From Perkinsela sp. pyNocScin1 (Eukaryota; Euglenozoa; Kinetoplastea; Prokinetoplastida; Perkinselidae): 64,000 nt of DNA. This document shows, in pieces, positions 26,327 through 35,457 of this stretch. The position numbers and the translations under genes are program-made. The notes under the pieces were generated by a model. It was not told the origin of the DNA and did no database searches. It was given only the letters and a program-made list of their open reading frames with translations. Location: NCBI GenBank assembly GCA_964019655.1, contig CAXHTR010000006.1, positions 372,001 to 436,000 of the forward strand, given 5' to 3'. How positions within the stretch are numbered: position 1 is the stretch's first letter; each line of letters starts with the position of its first letter.

Positions 26327-26800
26327 TTACTGTGCCATGGCCTTCAGTTTCTCGTGGCTATCAGAACGGATTTTTTGCGCTTCGACACGCAAGCGCTTCT
26401 TCTCTTCTGCACTCACTGTCTTCCACTTCTCTGCAAGCGCTTTGTTGGCTGCGCCCCGTTCTTTCCAAGTCGTGAGATTTCCTTTCCAAGTCGGGAAGTT
26501 TTCTTGTTGAAAGAGCGTGTATGCAGTACAGAATATGCCCTTTTTGGCGGCCTTTTCCGTTGCACGGGCTTTGGAGCACGCCTTCCGATTCGAAGCGGCG
26601 ATATCGATGTACTTTTGCTTTTCGGCCGGACTGAGCGCCTTGTACTGACTCAAGAGATGCGTGAAGCTCTGCTGCTTACCACCTGCACTTTTCACTGTCA
26701 TTTGGATGAAGAGATTGAGTGGGTTCGTGGGTGGAGACTGAGCTTTCGGTGGAGTGGTGACAATCCTGCGCATGGCGGTGCTAAAAAGCTTGCTGAGCAT
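26327..26800 (-). CDS. Mitochondrial tandem HMG-box protein 1, kDNA-packaging candidate (157 aa)
   Basis: The start MLSKLFSTAMRRIV is a basic amphipathic presequence. Two HMG-box-like segments follow: residues about 25-75 (NPLNLFIQ...YKALSPAEKQKYIDIA) and about 95-150 (TAYTLFQQ...LAEKWKTVSAEEKKRL). The protein is strongly basic. In kinetoplastids small basic and HMG-box proteins (KAPs) condense kinetoplast DNA; elsewhere two-box proteins such as TFAM or ABF2 package mtDNA. Its paralogue lies directly upstream at 26961. Box 1 is weaker than box 2. Confidence 0.7.
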   Translation of the reverse strand: MLSKLFSTAMRRIVTTPPKAQSPPTNPLNLFIQMTVKSAGGKQQSFTHLLSQYKALSPAEKQKYIDIAASNRKACSKARATEKAAKKGIFCTAYTLFQQENFPTWKGNLTTWKERGAANKALAEKWKTVSAEEKKRLRVEAQKIRSDSHEKLKAMAQ

Positions 26801-26960
26801 TTGATCGATATACAAAGATCTACAGAGAAGCGCAATCCAAATGATGGCGATGCAGTGTCCTAGGGACTTCTGTTATTTATATGTGTATGTCAACGGGATA
26901 GGCATCCGGTTCGGTATATTCTCTATATGATATCATGAGCGATGTTTCGTCGGATCACAT

Positions 26961-27422
26961 CTACTTGGTCATCACCTTGAATTTGCGCTGGCACTCGGCG
27001 CGGATCTTGGCAGCATCGTTGGCGTAGCGCTTCTTCTCAGCTGGGCTGATGGAATTCCACTTCTTGGCGAGTTTCTTCATGACCGCCTGCGCAGCTTTGA
27101 TGCCGGTGATACCTTTCCTGAAGTTCTTCTTCGTGAAGACTGTGTACGCGGAGGCTTTGAGGCCCTTCACGACAGCTTTGCGCTGATCAACGATCTTACG
27201 GTTCGCATTGGCGATGGCGATGTACTTCTTCTTCTGTGCAGCGCTCAGGGCCTTGTATGCAGACATACGCTCACCGGATGTCGTCTTGGCTCCAGCGTGG
27301 GCGCGGACGTACAGCAGGGCTGGGTGAGTGCAAAGGGACGCGCCTTTCTTCGGCTGAGAGACGATCTTGCGCATGGCAGTGCTCATGCTGCGGGCGGCGG
27401 TGCTGAAGAGCTTGCTGAACAT
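26961..27422 (-). CDS. Mitochondrial tandem HMG-box protein 2, kDNA-packaging candidate (153 aa)
   Basis: The presequence MFSKLFSTAARSMSTAMRKIV is followed by box 1 (YKALSAAQKKKYIAIANANRK, about residues 55-75) and box 2 (SAYTVFTKKNF...KLAKKWNSISPAEKKRYANDAAK, about 95-140). It is more basic than its neighbour and shares the same plan, so the pair arose by tandem duplication. It probably binds mitochondrial DNA. The ATG at 27420-27422 is chosen because it places the basic presequence at the N-terminus. Confidence 0.72.
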   Translation of the reverse strand: MFSKLFSTAARSMSTAMRKIVSQPKKGASLCTHPALLYVRAHAGAKTTSGERMSAYKALSAAQKKKYIAIANANRKIVDQRKAVVKGLKASAYTVFTKKNFRKGITGIKAAQAVMKKLAKKWNSISPAEKKRYANDAAKIRAECQRKFKVMTK

Positions 27423-27448
27423 TTGAATTTGAACTATAAGTGAAAGTA

Positions 27449-27462
27449 CTGCGAAGAAAAAA
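27449..27462 (-). promoter_or_regulatory. Putative spliced-leader acceptor of HMG-box gene 2
   Basis: The coding strand reads TTTTTTCTTCGCAG with the AG at 27449-27450, 26 bases before the ATG. Inferred from sequence only. Confidence 0.4.
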
Positions 27463-27527
27463 TACACGGGCGCAAGTCAGCATGAGGAGAAAATCGTACA
27501 GTGTTCCAAAAAAGACAAAAAAATGCA

Positions 27528-27606
27528 TCAGCAGTACGCTGTTACTCCCTCACTCGGACCTGTGGTCCATCCGAAGGTGTCCTAAGGGTGAGCGATGGAT
27601 CATCAT
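27528..27606 (-). ncRNA. Candidate C/D snoRNA with LSU rRNA complementarity (79 nt)
   Basis: Box C ATGATGA lies at 27600-27606 and box D CTGA at 27528-27531 on the transcribed strand. The internal stretch CCTTAGGACACCT is complementary to AGGTGTCCTAAGG, a highly conserved large-subunit rRNA sequence. It is followed two bases later by CGGA, a possible box D'. A GGACC-ACA-GGTCC hairpin sits between the D' and C' regions. It would guide fibrillarin 2'-O-methylation. The rRNA sequence is from memory of other eukaryotes, and no terminal stem is evident. Confidence 0.5.
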
Positions 27607-27637
27607 GTCGGATGGGTGAAAAATGACAAATATGATA

Positions 27638-27729
27638 TCAGCCAAAAGGTAGCCAACTCCAGGACTTGTCTGCATGCACTACCGATGGATCAATAGTGTG
27701 GGACTCGTCTTCTATGGATTGCTCATCAT
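27638..27729 (-). ncRNA. Candidate C/D snoRNA with LSU rRNA complementarity (92 nt)
   Basis: Box C ATGATGA lies at 27723-27729 and box D CTGA at 27638-27641. The guide TTGGCTACCTT ends four bases before box D and is complementary to AAGGTAGCCAA, part of the near-universal CTTAAGGTAGCCAAATGCC of large-subunit rRNA. The base five positions upstream of box D pairs with the first A of AAGG. Both candidates share CCGACATGATGA around box C, so they look like a duplicated pair, as in kinetoplastid snoRNA clusters. Confidence 0.52.
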
Positions 27730-27758
27730 GTCGGGAATAAACAGATGTTTGTACAATA

Positions 27759-27841
27759 GGTGATACTCTCTGATGAATAGTCATAATTGAAGTCGAAAAC
27801 AAACAGGATAGGAAGAATACTTGCGGCCCTGGACTATCACC
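27759..27841 (-). other. Inverted repeat upstream of the snoRNA pair
   Basis: GGTGATA (27759-27765) and TATCACC (27835-27841) could close a hairpin of about 83 bases, a size that would suit a single-hairpin kinetoplastid H/ACA-like RNA. No convincing AGA box follows. It may simply be 3' UTR of the uS15m gene. Confidence 0.2.
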
Positions 27842-27901
27842 AACTACAAGGTAATGAAACTCAAGACACATTTTATTTCACCGTCTCCCCTTACGACAAA
27901 C

Positions 27902-29197
27902 TTACTGCGGTCCGTGGCGCTTGCTCTTCCAGCGCAGCATGCTGATTGGCTTGCCCTGGTTGAACTTGCGCGCCGGGTCCACGACGAGGTTCTTCGTGCA
28001 CCGCTTCTGGTAGAGCGCCTGCGCCCGGCTGAGCGCCTCGATGCGCGCCTTCTCGTTCGTGTGCTCGACGTGCTCAAACTTGAACCGCTGGAGGCGCTCA
28101 AAGTACGTCACCTTGTTCTGGAAGTACTTGCGCTCGCCCGTCGTGAGCGTCCGCGTGTAGTTCAGGCCGAGGTCGCGCGCGACCTCCGAGTGGCTCCGGC
28201 CCGTCTCGACGCAGCCCATCAACCCCCGCGGGTCGATGTAGTCAGCGATGTCCGCGCTCAGCGCGTGGCCCTGGCGCCAGTCCGTGCGCCAGTACATGCC
28301 CCAGCGCGACTTGATGGCGTTGTCGGGCTGGCAGATGTCGAGGAGCTCGTGCTCGCGAATGAACTCCCAGTAGGCGCGGAAGTCCTGCTTGCGCCACTTA
28401 CGGAATTCTTTCTCGAGCCGTCGCTCGGTGTTGCCGAGGACCGCCTTCCACACGTGGTTCTTCGGGTTGAGCAGGAGGTGGTTGCGCAGCTCGCGGACGC
28501 GGATGGCGAGGCGGATGCACGTCGCTGGCGTGGACTTTCGCGCGTAGTCGTCGGGGCAGTAACGCTCGCAGAGCCCAGCGATTTCGCCGTGAACTTTTTC
28601 GTTGTCCTTCATATTTGCAAAAGAGAAGGCGCGCGTGAGCTCGGGGTTACTGTACCCCTCGAGCATCTCGCTGGGCACGGCGAAGCGATTCTCGTAGGCC
28701 TGGTAGACAGTCGGGTACTTTTTGTACCAGAAGGGGAACCCGACGGGCTTGTCCTTTGTGCGCTCGTTGTTGATGATGTACTGCAGGAAGGGGTGGCTCT
28801 GGGCGAAGCGGTTCTGCATGGACTCCTGGCCAAGGGCCTGCGGAACGCCGCGGTACATGCTGCCGTCGCGGATGCGCTTTTGGTTTGGCGTGAGTGAGGG
28901 GATGACCGCGCCATGGAGGTTCTTGAGCGCGCGCGGGCACGGCAGGGCCGGCTTTGGGTGCTCAGGGTGCGCGCGCCACGGGTACCACGTCCAGACGTAC
29001 GGGTTCTCGATCTTGTCAACCTGCTGCTTGAAGTTCTTGTAGGTGTACTGCAGCTTGACGCCGGTGCCCGTGATCTCCTCGCCCTGCTTATCGATGACCG
29101 TGTTGTGCGACATCTGGCGGCTCTTGCGCGCCATCTTGCGCATGTCCGCAAACGTGGCTGCTTTATCACCTTCGAGGGAAATGAGGGTGCGTTGCAT
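27902..29197 (-). CDS. uS15m: Mitochondrial ribosomal protein uS15m (431 aa)
   Basis: The S15 core lies at about residues 215-290: CIRLAIRVRELRNHLLLNPKNH followed by ERRLEKEFRKWRKQDFRAYWEFI, matching the three-helix S15 motif that binds small-subunit rRNA. It is flanked by a 210-residue N-terminal and a 140-residue C-terminal extension, typical of the protein-rich kinetoplastid mitoribosome, where bacterial S15 has only about 89 residues. The N-terminus contains KMARKSRQM, a possible import signal. The gene is GC-rich and single copy. Confidence 0.78.
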   Translation of the reverse strand: MQRTLISLEGDKAATFADMRKMARKSRQMSHNTVIDKQGEEITGTGVKLQYTYKNFKQQVDKIENPYVWTWYPWRAHPEHPKPALPCPRALKNLHGAVIPSLTPNQKRIRDGSMYRGVPQALGQESMQNRFAQSHPFLQYIINNERTKDKPVGFPFWYKKYPTVYQAYENRFAVPSEMLEGYSNPELTRAFSFANMKDNEKVHGEIAGLCERYCPDDYARKSTPATCIRLAIRVRELRNHLLLNPKNHVWKAVLGNTERRLEKEFRKWRKQDFRAYWEFIREHELLDICQPDNAIKSRWGMYWRTDWRQGHALSADIADYIDPRGLMGCVETGRSHSEVARDLGLNYTRTLTTGERKYFQNKVTYFERLQRFKFEHVEHTNEKARIEALSRAQALYQKRCTKNLVVDPARKFNQGKPISMLRWKSKRHGPQ

Positions 29198-29207
29198 TTA
29201 TTTTTTG

Positions 29208-29232
29208 CTAAGTTTACGAGGAAGGTAGTTTT
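29208..29232 (-). promoter_or_regulatory. Putative spliced-leader acceptor of uS15m
   Basis: On the coding strand CTACCTTCCTC is followed by TAAACTTAG, with the AG at 29208-29209, ten bases before the ATG. Inferred from sequence only. Confidence 0.4.
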
Positions 29233-29295
29233 GATAGAAAATACGGAATATCGTAAATTTATCTGCATGGCTCTTTTCCTGTGAAAGCCTAAGGA

Positions 29296-30591
29296 TCAGT
29301 ACCCAAGGCTGTTTGCATACCGAATGGCTCCATGGTTTGGCCTGCGGTCACGTATATACTGCTTTATGGGTGCTTTTATCACGTCGCATCCGCAGAGGTC
29401 AACCCACTCAAGATGCGCACACTGAGAAATCGCATTCAGCGTTTCCGGGCCGATTTGCTTGCAGCGATCCAAGCGCACTTCTCGCATGTGAAATTTGTTA
29501 TTGAGGATGATCCTCGCCGCTTCTTTATCTGTAATATTACAATTATCGAGATCGAGGAATCGTAAATTCGTGAACTTTGCCAGCAGTGCGAATATTTCCG
29601 GGCCAGCTGACGAATGCCACAACCGGAGGGTGCGGAGGTTGCGCTGGATAAATGGGTGCGAGAGGAGCGGGGTTATATCAGCGTCTGTCATCTCGCCTGC
29701 GTTTATCAGTATAAATGTTTGCAAGTTTGGGCAGTTCGTTAGCACGTCTACGTAGTCTGCACTTGGCGGCTCATTTAGCTCAATGTGCTGAAGGGTATTC
29801 TTTTTTGCCTTGATCATTTCTAAGAATTCATAGTATACGTAGTCGTCTGGGCCATCGCAGCGATTCATAATCTCACAAAAGCGAAGGTTCGTGAGTTTTT
29901 CGAGAATATGAGGAATGCCCGAAACATTCGGGCCAGCGAGACATTCAAGGTTTTTTAGCCTGAGAAACTCGGAAAGAAAATTCTCGGGAAGATCCATGCA
30001 TTCGAGGGTTATCACACGGATTGTTTTGCAGCGTGTAATATAATGGATATATTTAAAGGGAATGCCAGCTTGATACTTACTTCCGATGCCATTGTCCACA
30101 AAGTGGAGCTCTTCTATTGGATGCTTGAAAAGGTTTTCGATCCAATCGAGAGACTGTGGGTCACATATAAAGACGCGCTCCCACTCATTGCTTTCGTCAT
30201 CAACGAGCGCTTTTAAATCTTCTACAGCGAGCATGCCATTGCCGCTGTCTCTGATATGATGGTAATCGTCACACATTCGCTCAGGGTAGGTTTGCATCGG
30301 CTCTCGATGGATCTCATTGAAAAGCTGTTCACCCCACGGACAGAGCCATTTTGTTCGCTGCGAAAACCGGCACATGTCAATGAGGGATTCGGCAGACAGC
30401 AAGAAGTGTTGGGCTTTCATCTGCTCATGAAAATATTCGGCCATGACGAGGCTTTCGACGTACGTGGGGTTGCGTCTGTAGCAGCGCTTTAGCTCGCGCT
30501 CTTTAGCACGTGCAAATTTTGCCTCATAAGGCTCTTGAACGATCCAATGGCTGAGCGATGCTTGCTTAAGGCCCGTTTCTCCTGTCAACAT
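29296..30591 (-). CDS. Family B LRR protein (431 aa), divergent edge member
   Basis: This is the 3'-most member of the large array. The N-terminal signature is RELKRCYRRNPTYVESLVMA (32-51), KWLCPWG (81-87) and NEIHR (92-96, where most members have DE). Then come WERVF and HPIEELHF near 140-165, and RNI-like leucine-rich repeats to about residue 400 (NLRFLDLDNCNITDKEAARIIL). It ends with the family motif RRPNHGAI and has no acidic tail. Repeats of this type form protein-binding arcs. No F-box is seen. Function unknown. Confidence 0.8.
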   Translation of the reverse strand: MLTGETGLKQASLSHWIVQEPYEAKFARAKERELKRCYRRNPTYVESLVMAEYFHEQMKAQHFLLSAESLIDMCRFSQRTKWLCPWGEQLFNEIHREPMQTYPERMCDDYHHIRDSGNGMLAVEDLKALVDDESNEWERVFICDPQSLDWIENLFKHPIEELHFVDNGIGSKYQAGIPFKYIHYITRCKTIRVITLECMDLPENFLSEFLRLKNLECLAGPNVSGIPHILEKLTNLRFCEIMNRCDGPDDYVYYEFLEMIKAKKNTLQHIELNEPPSADYVDVLTNCPNLQTFILINAGEMTDADITPLLSHPFIQRNLRTLRLWHSSAGPEIFALLAKFTNLRFLDLDNCNITDKEAARIILNNKFHMREVRLDRCKQIGPETLNAISQCAHLEWVDLCGCDVIKAPIKQYIRDRRPNHGAIRYANSLGY

Positions 30592-30747
30592 GATGTAAAT
30601 AGGAAAGAATGATATGGATAAATTATCTTGTCCACATGGGCGCTGAGCAGAATGAATTCCTTTATGAGCTGTATTTCTAGACAGCTGCTGTCTTTTACGA
30701 AGAGCTGCACATTTTCCATTACGATGTGGATCATAAAACTGCCTTCG

Positions 30748-32082
30748 TTAATGACGGGAAAATAGTAAGTGCGAATACATGGTCCCATCTTCAGCCCTTT
30801 GTAGCTCTATTTCTTGAGTAAGTGTTTGGAATTGGATGGCATGCCAGTTGCGTCTCTGAGTACATACATAATGTGCCAAAGCAATGGCAAGGGGCTGACG
30901 ACCATGTATTTCGAAACGGTGAAGATATAGACACTGCGATATCGCAGGAATGATTTCAGTGCCAATATGCGTGCAACGCTTTACATTGACTTCACGAATG
31001 GTGCGAGAGTTGTTTATTAGTATTTTTGAAAGTTCTTCCTCAGTTATTTTCGTACGCTCAATATTTAGGCATCGAATGTTAGTAAACTTGGCTAAGAGTG
31101 CAAAGTCATTGCTTGTTAACGTTGGATCGTCCAGGCGAATATCCTGTAGCGTTTGCTGGGATGTTTCGCTCGAAAGAAGAGGAGCGAAGTCATCTGGCTG
31201 GTTGACATGACAGTGATCGTACCGATAGGTTATTAGATTAGGGCAATGTCCGAGCGTGTGGAGTAAGTACTCGTCCGGAGTATTCTTTGTAAGAAAATGT
31301 TTGACTTTAGATTTCCTCGATATTAGAAAGTCACTGATAGCGTCGTATTGAGCGTCGCTGAGGTCCAAGTCCGAGTTTGAGAAGTTGTATGCCGTTAAAT
31401 TCGGAAATTTTTTGTAGAATGCAAGCTGCTTGGAGATTGAAGTTCCCATGGGGTTGCCAAAATTGATGATTATCTCGAGATTTCGGAGCTTAAGAAGCTC
31501 CTCAGATGCCTTCGGGGGCAGTTTCGCATGACAAATATTTAAGACCCGAAGCAATCGACATCGCGCTATATTTTTTATATCTTGCTCAGTTAGAGGGAAT
31601 CCATCTAGCGTCGCTGTAGAAAAGATCAAGTGTAACTCTTCAATAGGATGCTGATAGAGATTCTCAAGCCAATCTAAGTTTACAGGCCCCACTTAGAAAA
31701 CTCTCTCAAACTGACAATGTGCATGATCAACTAGTATTTTCAGGTTTTCAGTGGTGAGAGCTCTTTTCGATCGTCTATTCCACCAATGATGTGTTCCCAC
31801 GGTCCAAGGCACCCGACACACTGGATCTCGATGTGCTTCATCAGCAAATACCACACCACACACATTAAGCCAACAAGTAAACTGCGAAAAGCGAAAAATT
31901 TCCACTATTGAACTATCTGACACGTGAAAACTTGAGGCTCTACCTTTTTGATGGACTTTATTCGCGAGAAGAATGCTCTCGACAAAGACTGGATGGCGTC
32001 TATGACAGCGTTTAGTTTCTCGCTTGGTAAATTCTTTCGCCCTTTCTTCATATGATTCGCTCTTGATCCAGTGGTTCAGATT
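30748..32082 (-). pseudogene. Family B LRR pseudogene (no start codon, in-frame TAA, mutated signature)
   Basis: From about 32079 down, the frame reads LNHWIKSESYEERAKEFTKR and RRHPVFVESILLA, the family N-terminus, but a TAA lies just upstream and no ATG is in frame. The WLCPWG signature has decayed to CWLNVCG. A TAA at 31693-31695 replaces the residue after ERVF; the frame then continues through NLDWLENLYQHPIEELHL and all repeats to 30748. At least three independent lesions make it an older pseudogene than the others. Confidence 0.8.
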
Positions 32083-32602
32083 TTAACCATTAGATTCTGT
32101 GCGTATAGTCATGTAAACTTGAATAAGCCTGAAAAATTTTAAAATATTGAGTGCATGTTCTCCTAGAAGTGGGTGATTTACTTCAATGGGTGAAAATCGA
32201 GAAATAGGACCGCTTAAATGTAGTGTGCTGGTGATATTGGAAAGTTTCACCCGCCATAAAGCTGTTACACTCTCTATCAGCCGTGGAGGCGAGCCATTGT
32301 TTGCCACAAAAAGCCAATATTTCGGATGAAGCTACAAAAATTCACAGAACACCTGATAAAGATGATTTGCAGTGATTACAAATCTTTGCTCAGTGAATCT
32401 GGAATTCGGTCACTCCTAGATTTCTAAAAAGTTGATACAAACATGATAAAGCATTTCATGGCGGTGAAATTCATCGCCTACCATGTATTCCTACCCCTAC
32501 CAAAATGGCTTAATAACTTACGTAACAAACAATGATGCAGTGCGAATTATCCTTATAGAGCCTGGTTAATACGATAACTGTGTAGCGCCGTGAAATCACT
32601 TT
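32083..32602. other. Gap of 520 bases, nothing recognised
   Basis: No family A, B or FAN1 fragment, RNA gene or repeat is evident between the pseudogene and the next family B gene. The sequence is AT-rich intergenic DNA. Confidence 0.5.
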
Positions 32603-33934
32603 TTAGCTACTATGTATTTCATCTTCATCGCTAACTTCATGCACGCGCTCGTGCATGCGATGATTCCATATAGCTTGGTAGTTCCGTCGCCTGTGCTTTT
32701 TGTATTCATCAATAGCTTCTGGAATCGCCGACCAGCGCATATCGACTCTTTCTAAATGCACACACTTCTCTAGAGCATCAAGAATGTTCTCACCTACTTC
32801 GTGGCATCCCTGCATAGAAATGTGACGTATTTTCCGGTAGTTTGCGAGTATAATTTTAGAAAGCTGTTCATCAGTTATGCTCGAATTCATGTAACTGAAC
32901 GATCGAATATCACAGCACAAGGCCAGTAGATTAAGTATATCTCCCTCTAAGTCAACCTGTTCAATCACAATGTTCTGCAGCGTTTTCTGGACATGCTTAC
33001 TGGAAAGGAACAATGTGAACTGGTCACGAAAGTTCTCGTCTACTTCTAAATCTCCACATATGTGAAGAGTTACTAATCTAGGGCACTGTGCAAGTGCGAT
33101 CATGACTTCCGCAGGTGGGCACATCTTCAAGAAAATATGCCTTAGTGTTGCACTTCGTGATTTGATCATTTCAACCATCGTTGAGGCTTCTTCAGCTGTA
33201 ATTGGTCCATGCAAAGTTCCGAATCGCAGTGAATGAAGAAAAGGAAAAGGTCTTTGTATCTCTGCCATTGCCAACGGGTTGATCGATCGATCAACATCAT
33301 GAATGATTTCCAAATTAGGAAGCTTTGCAAGCTCTTCGTAGAGATTGGCCGGCATTTTCCTGACTTCCGCACTGAGGACACGTAAAGTGCGACAGCGTGC
33401 AATATTTTGAACGTCATCTTCCCGAATGCCATCTGTACAGGAAATATGTAGCTCTTCGCAAGAATGTTTGTGGAGATGCTTCAAACACTCAAGATTATCC
33501 TGAAGATCCAAGTAAACACGTTCCCACTGCTGCGAAGCATCAGCTAAATGCGCGCTGATTTCTTCCTGTGATAATTCATAAAGCCAGCGCTCGTCAAACT
33601 CGAGTGCGAGCCTCTTTTCTAAAGCTACCGCAGGTACCTCTCGATTTTCTGGCCGATGGGCCTCGTCGTAAAATTGAACACCCCACGGGCAGAGCCATTT
33701 GATCTGCTGAGCAAAGCTGCATGTCTCGATCAATGAGTGAGAAGACAGGATGAAATTCTGCGCTTTACCTTCATCATGCAGTATTTTGGCCAAAAGGATG
33801 CTCTCAACAAGTATGGGATGAACTCGATGGCTGCGCTTTATTTCACGCTGCGAAACCCGCTGGACTATGTCTTTGTATGTGTCCTGTGCTTCACGTGAAA
33901 GTTCAGATTTCGTTTCAGGGCAACGCGCAAGCAT
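32603..33934 (-). CDS. Family B LRR protein (443 aa)
   Basis: The start MLARCPETKSE uses the ATG at 33932-33934, the only in-frame ATG before the signature. REIKRSHRVHPILVESILLA (30-49), KWLCPWG (79-85) and DEAHR follow, then HSCEELHIS and repeats such as CDIRSFSYMNSSITDEQLSKIIL. It ends RRRNYQAIWNHRMHE and a short acidic tail (SDEDEIHSS). It is closest to the gene at 34052, with which it shares the wording of the signature region. Confidence 0.8.
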   Translation of the reverse strand: MLARCPETKSELSREAQDTYKDIVQRVSQREIKRSHRVHPILVESILLAKILHDEGKAQNFILSSHSLIETCSFAQQIKWLCPWGVQFYDEAHRPENREVPAVALEKRLALEFDERWLYELSQEEISAHLADASQQWERVYLDLQDNLECLKHLHKHSCEELHISCTDGIREDDVQNIARCRTLRVLSAEVRKMPANLYEELAKLPNLEIIHDVDRSINPLAMAEIQRPFPFLHSLRFGTLHGPITAEEASTMVEMIKSRSATLRHIFLKMCPPAEVMIALAQCPRLVTLHICGDLEVDENFRDQFTLFLSSKHVQKTLQNIVIEQVDLEGDILNLLALCCDIRSFSYMNSSITDEQLSKIILANYRKIRHISMQGCHEVGENILDALEKCVHLERVDMRWSAIPEAIDEYKKHRRRNYQAIWNHRMHERVHEVSDEDEIHSS

Positions 33935-34051
33935 CTCTACGAACACAGGAGATAAAGCATGTATAGCTACATATAAAAACAGGAAAGGCTAGTGTATGTG
34001 ATCTGATTCATATCTTCACGCGAAAAAGAGATCAACCTCTCCCGTGCTTCA

Positions 34052-35368
34052 TCAGACATCGTAAATATCTTCTTCATCAGACGTTATCGGCTCGCTGATA
34101 TCATGATCCCAAATGGCTTGGTGATTCCTTCTCCTGTTGCGCTTGTATCGTTGAATGGCTCCTCTGATGAGCGACCGTCGGAGATCGAACCACTCCAAGT
34201 GCGAGCACTGCTCGATCGCATCGAGAACCTTCTTGCAAACATCCCTGCTTCCCATTACATCAACAAAGCGAATCGTTTTCGCGTTCGCAAGCAGTATATC
34301 AGCGAGTTCTGGCCCCGTTATGCTAGAGTCTCTTAGCTGAAAGGTGCAGAGATTTGTGCACTTTGCCAAGAGCTCGTAAAAATCTTCGTCGTAGTCAACA
34401 TACTCGAGAATGATGTGTCGGAGTCTTTTTTGAACAATTGGGTTGCCAAAATAGGAATAGAGAGGTGTATCATCAAAATCACTTCCTCTGATGATTTCTA
34501 CCCATTCAAGATTGGGGCACATAGTCAGCGCATCCATTATCGCTTGCACTGGGGACATCATCAGCCTGACGTATCGAAGTGTGTGTCTCCTCTCGTTTAT
34601 GATGTCCACCATTGCCGACACTTCTTCGTCACGCGCTGGTTCATCCATTACATCGAAGCTGAGCGAATGGATATTTGGAAAGAGCCTGTAGCCAGCAACC
34701 ATATCGAGCGGCCCTGGCCCAATGTCCATATCGTGTATCACTTCCAAATTCGGCAGCTTAGCGAACTCGATAAGGAAATCGCGTGGAACCCCAACGCATT
34801 CCAGATTGAGCACGCGGAGCGTCTTGCAGCGCAAAATATTCAGCACATCCTTCCGCCGAATGTCATCAGCGTATGCGATGTGCAGCTCCTCGCATGGGTG
34901 CTTGTACAGGTGCTCAAGGCAGTCCAGCTTGCCCTGATCATAAAGGTAGACGCGCTCCCACTGGCTCGATGCGTTCGAGAGCCTTTCGATGACATCGTTT
35001 CGCGAGAGCTCGGAAAATTCATGCTCGTCGAACTCGAGCGCAAGGAATTTGACCTCCGCCCTTTTTGGAAGAGTTCGAATTTGTGGTCGGTGGACCTCGT
35101 CATAAAATTGAGTTCCCCAGGGGCACAGCCACTTCGTCCGCTGGGCGAAGCTGCACAGCTCGACGATGGAGTGAAATGGGAGACTGAATTTGGAAGCGTT
35201 TCCTTTTTCGTGCAGAATGCTTGCCAAAAGAATGTTTTCGATGAGGACCGGATGGACCCTTTGGCTTCGCTTGAGCTCTCGCCTGGAAACTCGCTCAACT
35301 GAGTTTTCGTATGTTTCGTCTGCGCAGGGTGCCAAACTCGAAGTGACCTGGCGTGAGCGAAGGCGCAT
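34052..35368 (-). CDS. Family B LRR protein (438 aa)
   Basis: MRLRSRQVTSS from the ATG at 35366-35368. Signature RELKRSQRVHPVLIENILLA (30-49), KWLCPWG (79-85), DEVHR. Repeats include CTNLCTFQLRDSSITGPELADIL. It closes RRRNHQAIWDHDI and an acidic tail (SDEEDIYDV). The 117-base spacer to its relative at 32603 suggests a direct tandem copy. Confidence 0.8.
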   Translation of the reverse strand: MRLRSRQVTSSLAPCADETYENSVERVSRRELKRSQRVHPVLIENILLASILHEKGNASKFSLPFHSIVELCSFAQRTKWLCPWGTQFYDEVHRPQIRTLPKRAEVKFLALEFDEHEFSELSRNDVIERLSNASSQWERVYLYDQGKLDCLEHLYKHPCEELHIAYADDIRRKDVLNILRCKTLRVLNLECVGVPRDFLIEFAKLPNLEVIHDMDIGPGPLDMVAGYRLFPNIHSLSFDVMDEPARDEEVSAMVDIINERRHTLRYVRLMMSPVQAIMDALTMCPNLEWVEIIRGSDFDDTPLYSYFGNPIVQKRLRHIILEYVDYDEDFYELLAKCTNLCTFQLRDSSITGPELADILLANAKTIRFVDVMGSRDVCKKVLDAIEQCSHLEWFDLRRSLIRGAIQRYKRNRRRNHQAIWDHDISEPITSDEEDIYDV

Positions 35369-35457
35369 ATTCAATTGAAAATGAATAATAAAGGAACATA
35401 ACAGAGTGTATTATGAAAAAAGCACCTCATTCCGTCACTTAAGCTATAGGATGAGAA

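Noticed and set aside
30585-30788. Minus-strand ORF of 67 codons overlapping the starts and ends of two family B members
   Set aside because: Overlaps real genes in another frame and shows no motif.
32083-32307. Minus-strand ORF of 74 codons beyond the family B pseudogene
   Set aside because: No similarity to the families present; it lies in the AT-rich spacer and does not continue the broken gene.
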